7,027 nucleotides of DNA from a bacterium (lineage in GTDB: Bacteria; UBP18; UBA7526): the NCBI GenBank assembly GCA_018903055.1, contig JAHIPW010000087.1:1-7027 (forward strand), in the 5' to 3' direction. Numbering within the stretch: the first letter of the stretch is position 1; the number at the start of each line of letters is the position of its first letter. Positions 1 to 4,176 of the stretch are shown piece by piece. The translations under genes were made by a program, and so were the position numbers. The notes below the pieces were generated by a model. It was not told where the DNA came from. It did not search any database and saw only the letters and a list, made by a program, of their open reading frames with translations.

Positions 1-165
1 GAGGCTTACCAGGTAGCTTCCCAAGGCCTTGAAGTAATGGAAGGCAATGATAGCCGCCAAAACAATCCCCAGTAACTGAAAGACTTCTTTGAAGAAGCCC
101 TTGAATAGTCCTCTGATCAAGCCATAGGCCAAAGCAATAATAATTATCCCATCCAGCCAGTTCAT
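1..165 (-). CDS. cvpA: CvpA-family inner-membrane protein, N-terminal part (cut by window edge)
   Basis: The first 55 residues are visible, starting MNWLDGIIIIALAYGLIRGL; the gene continues beyond position 1. The pattern is typical of the CvpA (colicin V production) family: a short MNWLD start, a hydrophobic helix (about residues 5-20), a basic turn around RGLFKGFFKE, then a second hydrophobic helix (about 29-43). CvpA proteins are small polytopic membrane proteins; in enterobacteria they are linked to colicin V export and envelope homeostasis, but the biochemical role is unresolved. The ATG at 163-165 is preceded by GGAGGG at 169-174, which supports the start. The gene follows the yqeY-like gene by 78 bp of repeat-rich DNA. 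In related gene orders mutS2 often comes next, but that would lie outside this window. Family assignment rests on N-terminal pattern only. Confidence 0.8.
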   Translation of the reverse strand, partial: MNWLDGIIIIALAYGLIRGLFKGFFKEVFQLLGIVLAAIIAFHYFKALGSYLVSL

Positions 166-190
166 TTACCCTCCTTCGCTTCTCTCAGTC

Positions 191-243
191 GGGAGTGAAC
201 AGTGATCAGTGAACAGTTTACAATTCGCGTTGATTCGCGTTGG
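191..243. repeat. Short direct repeats between yqeY-like gene and cvpA
   Basis: Two types of perfect direct repeat lie side by side. AGTGAACAGT occurs at 194-203 and 208-217, separated by GATC. ATTCGCGTTG occurs in tandem at 223-232 and 233-242. The second type resembles the sequence inside the 3' end of the neighbouring gene (around 270-287, ACTCGCGTAGATTCGTG), so the repeat tract probably continues into coding sequence. The repeats fill most of the 78-bp gap and leave only the cvpA ribosome binding site next to its start. Confidence 0.75.
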
Positions 244-735
244 TTATTTAGGTTCATCTGTTTCTGTTACTCGCGTAGATTCGTGTTTTGTAAGTTTTTC
301 TTTGACTAGATGACTGACTACCTTGCCATCTGCCCTCCCCTTAACCTTTACCATGACAGCGCCCATTACCTTTCCCATATCCTTTGGATCCTTGGCGCAC
401 ACTTCTTCAATGGTCTCTTCTATTATTCTCCCCAGTTCCTCTGGAGAAAGTTCTTCGGGCAAATATTCCTTGATAATCTTAAGTTCTCTCGTCTCTTTCT
501 CCACCAGTTCTTCTCTCTGGCCCCTCTTATATCCTTCGATAGCCTCTTTTCTCTTCTTAGCTTCAGAGCTTAAGACCCCTAGGAGATCAGATTCCTTCAG
601 TTCCTTATCCTTCCCTTTAGCAATCTCCAGGTTTTGAATCGCTGCCAAGAGGAGGCGGATGGTGGAGAGCCTCAAGGCATCCTTTTTCCTTAAGGCCTTC
701 CTCATATCCTCACTCAATTTCTCCTTTAGATTCAC
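244..735 (-). CDS. yqeY: GatB/YqeY domain-containing protein
   Basis: A 163-residue protein matching the stand-alone GatB/YqeY family. Visible family features are an N-terminal helical region with STIRLLLAAIQNLEIAK (residues 24-40), the linker YLPEELSPEEL (91-101) and the conserved C-terminal block DMGKVMGAVMVKVKGRADGK (119-138). The domain resembles the tRNA-binding tail of the GatB subunit of the Glu-tRNA(Gln) amidotransferase; its cellular role as a free-standing protein is not established. The start is GTG at 733-735, with GGGAGGA at 741-747 about five bases upstream. Family members usually end near residue 148-150, at the LVKEKL stretch. This one has 13 extra residues (HESTRVTETDEPK, encoded at 247-285) that appear to come from a neighbouring repeat. 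It follows rpsU by 137 bp, an order common in Firmicutes-like genomes. Confidence 0.92.
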   Translation of the reverse strand: MNLKEKLSEDMRKALRKKDALRLSTIRLLLAAIQNLEIAKGKDKELKESDLLGVLSSEAKKRKEAIEGYKRGQREELVEKETRELKIIKEYLPEELSPEELGRIIEETIEEVCAKDPKDMGKVMGAVMVKVKGRADGKVVSHLVKEKLTKHESTRVTETDEPK

Positions 736-872
736 CCCGCTCCTCCCTGTGTAAGAAAGATGTTTGAACTTTTTATAGCATTATTTTGAGGTATCAGAAC
801 TTCAATAAGCAAAACAAGGTTCTGACGAAGTCAGGTTCTTATTGTGTTGGCTTAAGAAAGGAGGGGCGGGAT
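736..872. other. Spacer between rpsU and yqeY-like gene with inverted repeats and possible weak promoter
   Basis: A gene-free stretch of 137 bp. It holds two overlapping inverted repeats: TCAGAAC at 794-800 pairs with GTTCTGA at 819-825, and CTGAC at 822-826 pairs with GTCAG at 830-834 around a 3-nt loop. Neither is followed by a clear U-run in the direction of transcription, so they are not convincing terminators. Reading on the minus strand, TTGAAG (800-805) and TAATGC (778-783) are 16 bp apart and could be a weak sigma-70-type promoter for the downstream gene; this is speculative. Confidence 0.3.
741..747 (-). promoter_or_regulatory. Ribosome binding site that selects a GTG start
   Basis: On the minus strand the sequence reads GGGAGGA, five bases before a GTG codon at 735-733. 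This strong Shine-Dalgarno match fixes the non-ATG start of the GatB/YqeY-domain gene, and the N-terminus MNLKEKLSEDMRKALRKKD then fits the family. Confidence 0.75.
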
Positions 873-1166
873 TCATCTTCTCTCTCTTCCTCCTCCTCCT
901 CCTCTTCCTGCTTCTCTTCCCGTCCCTCTTCCTGCTCCTCTTCCCGTCCCTCTTCCTCCTTCTGTTCTTCCTCTCCGTGCTCGAGCAAGCCTTTTTCTCC
1001 TGCGCTTCTCGGCCTCAATCCTCTTCCTCCTTTTCTTCTCAGAGGGCTTCTCATAATGCCTTCTCTTCTTTGCCTCAGAGAGAATGCCTGATCTCTGGAG
1101 TGCCCTTTTAAATCTCCTCAGGGCCTCTTCAATGGATTCATGCTCTCTTAGCTCTATCTTCGCCAT
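873..1166 (-). CDS. rpsU: 30S ribosomal protein bS21 with Gly/Arg-rich C-terminal extension
   Basis: A 97-residue protein. Residues 1-65 match bS21: [20 protein letters not shown] (6-25), then [20 protein letters not shown] (26-45) and a strongly basic helix. bS21 binds the 30S platform close to the 3' end of 16S rRNA and helps mRNA recognition. E. coli S21 has 71 residues; here residues 66-97 form an additional tail of nearly pure Gly/Arg with an 8-residue repeat ([16 protein letters not shown]) followed by GGGGGRERR. The ATG (1164-1166) is preceded by a near-perfect AAGGAGGTG at 1175-1183, eight bases away, the strongest ribosome binding site in the window. Identity is very secure. The extent of the tail as written depends on the reading frame through a purine-only tract that is also open in the other two frames. 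Confidence 0.93.
   Translation of the reverse strand: MAKIELREHESIEEALRRFKRALQRSGILSEAKKRRHYEKPSEKKRRKRIEAEKRRRKRLARARRGRTEGGRGTGRGAGRGTGREAGRGGGGGRERR
902..960. repeat. 24-bp tandem repeat in the rpsU 3' end
   Basis: On the plus strand two 24-bp units (902-925 and 926-949) differ at one base, and a third, diverged unit begins at 950. Because 24 is divisible by three, the unit adds eight codons per copy without changing frame, giving the [16 protein letters not shown] protein repeat. The coding strand here is almost all purine (GGA, AGA and GAG triplets), extending through 875. Confidence 0.85.
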
Positions 1167-1189
1167 TCAATAAACACCTCCTTTTAAAC

Positions 1190-1226
1190 ACAGATTTACA
1201 CAGATTAATTACAGATTTACACAGAT
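1190..1226. repeat. ACAGATTTACACAGAT direct repeat upstream of rpsU
   Basis: The 16-bp sequence ACAGATTTACACAGAT occurs at 1190-1205 and exactly again at 1211-1226, a 21-bp period. Each copy itself contains the ACAGAT word twice, and a further CACAGATAA follows at 1227-1235. The tract sits directly upstream of the rpsU ribosome binding site (1175-1183), in the leader if rpsU is transcribed from the HIT gene side. Confidence 0.8.
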
Positions 1227-1286
1227 CACAGATAATTGGAAATCTTTGGGAATATCAGAATATCATCTGCCGACAGGTCGGCCTTG

Positions 1287-1399
1287 AGTTCGGTGTTCGC
1301 CGCCCTTGGCGAGCCTCGCCTTCGGCGGGGAGACTCCCAACTCTCCCTCAGGGATCTCGAGACCCCTCGGGACGAGAGGCGAACTCCCAACTCCGAACT
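1287..1399. repeat. GC-rich inverted-repeat element between HIT gene and rpsU
   Basis: The ends are inverted copies: AGTTCGG (1287-1293) matches CCGAACT (1393-1399), and GTTCGCC (1295-1301) matches GGCGAAC (1378-1384). Inside are further hairpins, including a CCTCGCC arm (1314-1320) facing GGCGGGG (1324-1330), and a direct repeat ACTCCCAACTC at 1333-1343 and 1383-1393. Just outside lies another perfect palindrome, GCCGAC-AG-GTCGGC (1269-1282). The segment is visibly GC-richer than the flanking genes. It begins soon after the HIT stop codon and fills most of the 261-bp gap. I see no gene in it; reading frames crossing it on both strands lack ribosome binding sites and family features. Confidence 0.7.
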
Positions 1400-1427
1400 T
1401 TCTGAATTCGTATTGCTTCGCACTCTA

Positions 1428-1772
1428 TTAACCTGGAGGCCAGCCGAGTTTCCTTCCTCCCAAGAGATGGAAGTGGATATGGAAGACCTCCTGGCCAGAA
1501 TCCGGACCACAGTTGGCTACTACACGAAAGCCACACTGGGCAGTGGACTTCTCCTTGGCTAATTTATTGGCCACTAAATAGATGTGGCCGATTAGTTCCT
1601 TATCCTCTTCAATTAAATCTAAGAGAGTCGAGATATGCTTCTTGGGAATGATTAAAAGATGGACCGGTGATTGAGGGTTGATATCCTTTATAGCAATCAC
1701 TCTATCATCCTCATAGACTATCTCACTCGAGATCTCCTTCTTTATGATCTTACAGAAAAGGCACTCTTCCAT
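1428..1772 (-). CDS. HIT-family (histidine triad) nucleotide-binding hydrolase
   Basis: A 114-residue protein with the complete histidine triad HIHFH (H98, H100, H102) in the typical ending VFHIHFHLLGGRKLGWPPG. Other family signs are the start ECLFCKI with a CxxC pair (C4, C7), PVHLLIIPKKHIS (36-48) and the buried region FRVVANCGPDSGQEV (82-96). Members of this HINT-like group hydrolyse nucleoside phosphoramidates and similar adenylated compounds in the cytoplasm; the in vivo substrate is generally unknown. Two ATG codons lie side by side at 1775 and 1772. GGAGG at 1778-1782 is only two bases from the first and five from the second, so I chose 1772; starting at 1775 adds one Met. The gene follows mtaB after a gap occupied by a skewed repeat. 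It lies between mtaB and rpsU as in many clostridial clusters. Confidence 0.93.
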   Translation of the reverse strand: MEECLFCKIIKKEISSEIVYEDDRVIAIKDINPQSPVHLLIIPKKHISTLLDLIEEDKELIGHIYLVANKLAKEKSTAQCGFRVVANCGPDSGQEVFHIHFHLLGGRKLGWPPG

Positions 1773-1786
1773 CATAGCCTCCTCAT

Positions 1787-1910
1787 TTGGTTGGGGTTAA
1801 GGTTAGGGTTAAGTTGTTAGTTTAGTTGTTGGGTTATGTAGTTAGTCTTTGAAGACCTAACCCTTACCGAACTACCAAACCCACTACCTTACCCTAACCC
1901 AACTACCAAC
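1787..1910. repeat. Strand-skewed dispersed repeat, copy A (between mtaB and HIT gene)
   Basis: The left half (about 1787-1846) has no C and is made of GGTT, GGGTT and GTTAG words. The right half (about 1855-1910) is nearly free of G and is made of the complementary CCTAACCC/ACTACC words, so the element can fold on itself imperfectly around a centre near 1850. The outer ends are also inverted-repeat-like (GGTTGGGGTTAAGG against CCTTACCCTAACCC). Copy B at 4031-4152 aligns without gaps at an offset of 2240 bases; over 1811-1900 versus 4051-4140 I count 10 differences in 90 (about 89% identity). It ends just before the ribosome binding site of the HIT gene. Confidence 0.9.
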
Positions 1911-1929
1911 GACTTCAAACTTTGGCCGA

Positions 1930-3252
1930 TTAAGCTAACCTTCCTATGACATATCCTTTCTTTATCTCGCCAATCTTTACTCTTACTATTTTATTTACCA
2001 AGTTCTCCGGGCCATTAAAAGCTACTTTTATATAATTGTCTGTGAGGCCAGCCAAATAGTTATTCCTTCTTCTCTTTTCAACGAGAATCTCTAAGGTTTT
2101 ACCTAAAAATAGCCTACTGAATTCTTCCTGCATCTTTAAGGAGAGCCCTAATAATCTTTCACTCCTTTTTTTGATCTCTTGTTCTCCTACCCTTCTTTTA
2201 AGTTGGGCAGCAGACGTTCCGGGACGAGGAGAGTATTTAAAGACGTGCATCTTAGAAAACTTCATCTTTTTGGCAAAGTCATAGGTATTCTCAAATTCTT
2301 CTTTCTCCTCTCCTGGAAAGCCAACCATAATATCAGTGGTAATCGCCACCCCTTTCATTTTCTCCCTGATTTTCTCTATTAAATCTCGATAATAAAAAGT
2401 GTCGTAAGGCCGATTCATTGCTTTTAGAATCTTATTGTCTCCACTTTGTAAGGGGATATGGAGATGAGGGCAGACCTTGGGAAGCTGGGCAATTCTATCT
2501 ATCAATTCCTCATTCAAATCCCTGGGTTCTATAGAACTCAATCTAATGCGCTTCAGGCCTTCTATTCCAGAGACCCTTTCTAGGAGTATGGCAAGAGCGA
2601 CTTCGCCCTGTACCGTATGGTTCAGGGTTCTGCCATTTAGGTCCTGACCCCAGGAACCCAAACGGATGCCGGTGAAGACGATCTCCTTAAAACCGTTTCT
2701 TACCAGTCCCCCTATCTCCTCCAAGATATTCTCTAAGGGTCGTGACCTCTCTTTCCCCCGAACATAAGGGATGATGCAGTAGGAACAATAGTTTTGACAG
2801 CCATCCTGTATCTTGACGAAGGCCCTGGTGTGCGAATGGTGTTTACTTACTGAAAGTGTATCATATCTTGAGTAAGAGTCAATATTTTTTACAAAGATCT
2901 CTGACCTTGAGTTCTTTTCTCCTCCATTAAGAAAGGAGGTTATTCCAATCTTCTCTCCATTTCCTAAGATTAAGTCCACTCCTTGAATCTCGGCAATCTT
3001 TTGTGGAAATCTCTGGGCATAGCAGCCGATAACGGCAACAAGGGCCTCTGGATTCTTTCTGATAATGTTTCTTATCTGCTGGCGGGATTTCTGATCGGCT
3101 CTATTGGTTACCGTACAGGTATTGATGATGTAAATATCTGCTCCCTCTTCGCTGGATACTATTCTGTAATCCTCCGTCAGGGCCTCTCGCATGGCTTGAG
3201 TATCGTACTGGTTCACCTTGCAGCCCAGAGTATGAAAAGCAACACTTCTCAT
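1930..3252 (-). CDS. mtaB: tRNA t6A37 methylthiotransferase MtaB (radical SAM)
   Basis: A 440-residue protein with the three-domain layout of methylthiotransferases. The N-terminal domain carries the three cysteines for the auxiliary 4Fe-4S cluster (C11 in FHTLGCKVNQYD, C46 in NTCTVTNRADQKSRQ, C77 in VIGCYAQ). The radical SAM core has CxxxCxxC at C152, C156 and C159 (GCQNYCSYCIIPYVRG). The C-terminal TRAM domain spans roughly 378-440. HTLGCKVNQYD and TNRADQKSRQ are typical of the MtaB rather than MiaB or RimO branch, so the product should convert t6A to ms2t6A at position 37 of ANN-decoding tRNAs. The start ATG overlaps the rsmE stop by four bases (ATGA), implying coupled translation. Residues 208-217 (RTLNHTVQGE) look like an in-frame insertion encoded by a near-palindrome; all catalytic residues remain. 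Confidence 0.95.
   Translation of the reverse strand: MRSVAFHTLGCKVNQYDTQAMREALTEDYRIVSSEEGADIYIINTCTVTNRADQKSRQQIRNIIRKNPEALVAVIGCYAQRFPQKIAEIQGVDLILGNGEKIGITSFLNGGEKNSRSEIFVKNIDSYSRYDTLSVSKHHSHTRAFVKIQDGCQNYCSYCIIPYVRGKERSRPLENILEEIGGLVRNGFKEIVFTGIRLGSWGQDLNGRTLNHTVQGEVALAILLERVSGIEGLKRIRLSSIEPRDLNEELIDRIAQLPKVCPHLHIPLQSGDNKILKAMNRPYDTFYYRDLIEKIREKMKGVAITTDIMVGFPGEEKEEFENTYDFAKKMKFSKMHVFKYSPRPGTSAAQLKRRVGEQEIKKRSERLLGLSLKMQEEFSRLFLGKTLEILVEKRRRNNYLAGLTDNYIKVAFNGPENLVNKIVRVKIGEIKKGYVIGRLA
2602..2631. repeat. Near-palindromic 30-bp in-frame insertion inside mtaB
   Basis: Positions 2606-2627 form an inverted repeat: CCCTG (2606-2610) pairs with CAGGG (2623-2627), one T/T mismatch follows, then ACC (2612-2614) pairs with GGT (2619-2621) around GTAT. 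It encodes MtaB residues 208-217 (RTLNHTVQGE), which fall between GQDL and the ALAILLERV helix. From memory of family members this loop is shorter by about ten residues. The unit is exactly ten codons, so the frame is kept. Confidence 0.6.
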
Positions 3253-3998
3253 CCCATATCACCCAATTCATATAATACCATAGCTAAAGTTACAAGGCCC
3301 GCGGTTTCAGTGCGCAGAAGTCTTGGGCCAAGGCTTACTGGAATCGCTCCTTTTTTCTTTGCCGCCCTTACTTCTTCAGGGGTGAATCCGCCTTCTGGGC
3401 CGATAAAGACCGTGATTTTAGATCCTGGATCCTGGATCCTGGATCGTTTTAAAACTTCTTTGAGGCTGGTAGATGTCTCTTCTTCCCAGGGAATTAAGTT
3501 AAGGCTTTCTCTATTTAAATTATCAAGGGCTTGGATAAAAGGGATGACTTCTCTGACCTCTGGAACGATTGCTCTGCCGGATTGCTTTGCGGCCTCAAGG
3601 GCAATCCTCTGCCAACGATTCCTTCGCGCCCTTGCCTTTTCTTCATTCAACTTAACAACCGTCCTCTGGGTGATGACGGGAATTATTCTTTTCACTCCCA
3701 GTTCCGTAACTTTCTGAACAATGAAGTCCATCTTATCAGACTTGGGTAATCCCTGAAGCAAAGTTATTTCAATTGGTGGCTCGGTATCTAATCTGCTCTC
3801 TTCCAAGATTCTCCCGATTACTTCTTTTTTGTTGACTTGAATTATCTCCGTTAAGTATTCCCTTCCTCCTCCAGTGAAGACCTTTATTTTATCTTTCTCT
3901 TCAAGTCTTAAGACCTGGGCGATATGTCTTGCCTCATCCCCCTTTATGGTAACCTGGTTTTCCTTAATATCTTTCTCTTCGATGAAGAAGCGCCTCAA
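3249..3998 (-). CDS. rsmE: 16S rRNA (uracil1498-N3)-methyltransferase RsmE
   Basis: A 249-residue protein of normal family length. The N-terminal PUA-like domain starts MRRFFIEE and includes ITIKGDEARHIAQVLRL-type residues (about 16-32). The C-terminal SPOUT/trefoil-knot methyltransferase domain shows LQGLPKSDKMDFIVQKVTELG (81-101), the SAM-binding VFIGPEGGFTPEEV (197-210) and SLGPRLLRTETAGL (222-235). RsmE methylates N3 of U1498 in helix 44 of 16S rRNA. The start is TTG (3996-3998), chosen because GGAGGG sits four bases upstream (4003-4008) and MRRFF is the usual N-terminus. Its stop overlaps the mtaB start. Residues 185-193 (RSRIQDPGS) are encoded by a 7-bp tandem repeat just before the SAM-binding strand. 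In similar clusters prmA precedes this gene; here that place is occupied by a repeat element. Confidence 0.95.
   Translation of the reverse strand: MRRFFIEEKDIKENQVTIKGDEARHIAQVLRLEEKDKIKVFTGGGREYLTEIIQVNKKEVIGRILEESRLDTEPPIEITLLQGLPKSDKMDFIVQKVTELGVKRIIPVITQRTVVKLNEEKARARRNRWQRIALEAAKQSGRAIVPEVREVIPFIQALDNLNRESLNLIPWEEETSTSLKEVLKRSRIQDPGSKITVFIGPEGGFTPEEVRAAKKKGAIPVSLGPRLLRTETAGLVTLAMVLYELGDMG
3421..3445. repeat. 7-bp tandem repeat (GATCCTG) inside rsmE
   Basis: GATCCTG is repeated three times and followed by a partial fourth unit (GATC). Three units make 21 bp, so the frame is maintained; the encoded residues are RSRIQDPGS (185-193), in a loop between the ETSTSLKEVLK helix and the ITVFIGPEGG strand. 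Confidence 0.85.
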
Positions 3999-4002
3999 AA
4001 AT

Positions 4003-4008
4003 CCCTCC
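4003..4008 (-). promoter_or_regulatory. Ribosome binding site that selects a TTG start for rsmE
   Basis: On the minus strand GGAGGG lies four bases upstream of a TTG codon at 3998-3996. No ATG nearby gives the MRRFF-type N-terminus expected of RsmE, so the rare TTG start is preferred. Confidence 0.7.
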
Positions 4009-4030
4009 GGATTTAGTCTTATGGTTAATT

Positions 4031-4152
4031 ACTCGGTTAGGGTTAAGGTTAGGTTGTTAGTTTGGTTGTTGGGTTAGGTAGTTGGTCTTTAAACACCTAA
4101 CCCTTACCTAACTACCAAACCCACTACTTTACCCTTACCTAATAACATAACC
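4031..4152. repeat. Strand-skewed dispersed repeat, copy B (between dnaJ and rsmE)
   Basis: Second copy of the element at 1787-1910. From 4036 to about 4086 the plus strand has no C (GGTTAGGGTTAAGGTTAGG and similar), and from about 4093 to 4152 it has no G (CACCTAACCCTTACC and similar). The halves are imperfect reverse complements, centred near 4090. It lies in the 178-bp gap between the dnaJ stop and the rsmE ribosome binding site. No flanking target-site duplication was obvious by eye. Confidence 0.9.
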
Positions 4153-4176
4153 TGCATCAGATATCGACAGACTGCT

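Noticed and set aside
822-834. Rho-independent terminator after rpsU
   Set aside because: The stem is five base pairs and is not followed by a proper U-run on the transcribed strand.
839-1054. Glu-rich minus-strand reading frame overlapping rpsU
   Set aside because: It is a second frame of the purine tract with no ribosome binding site or family pattern; rpsU explains the region. It is kept only as a possible frameshift product in the findings.
842-1111. Leu/Ser-rich plus-strand frames suggesting a membrane protein
   Set aside because: These are the antisense of the purine-rich rpsU tail; hydrophobicity follows from the CTC/TTC repeats and there is no start signal.
1190-1226. Possible small CRISPR array
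   Set aside because: Only two 16-bp copies with a 5-bp separation; there are no spacer-sized intervals and no cas genes.
1226-1562. Open frames on both strands through the GC-rich island
   Set aside because: They run across inverted repeats and into the HIT gene in another frame, without ribosome binding sites or recognisable domains.
1795-1900. Telomere-like TTAGGG arrays
   Set aside because: The words are irregular, occur inside operon gaps, and are matched by a complementary half, so a dispersed folded repeat fits better than telomeric DNA.
2983-3717. 244-codon plus-strand open frame
   Set aside because: It lies antisense to well-identified mtaB and rsmE and shows no family features.
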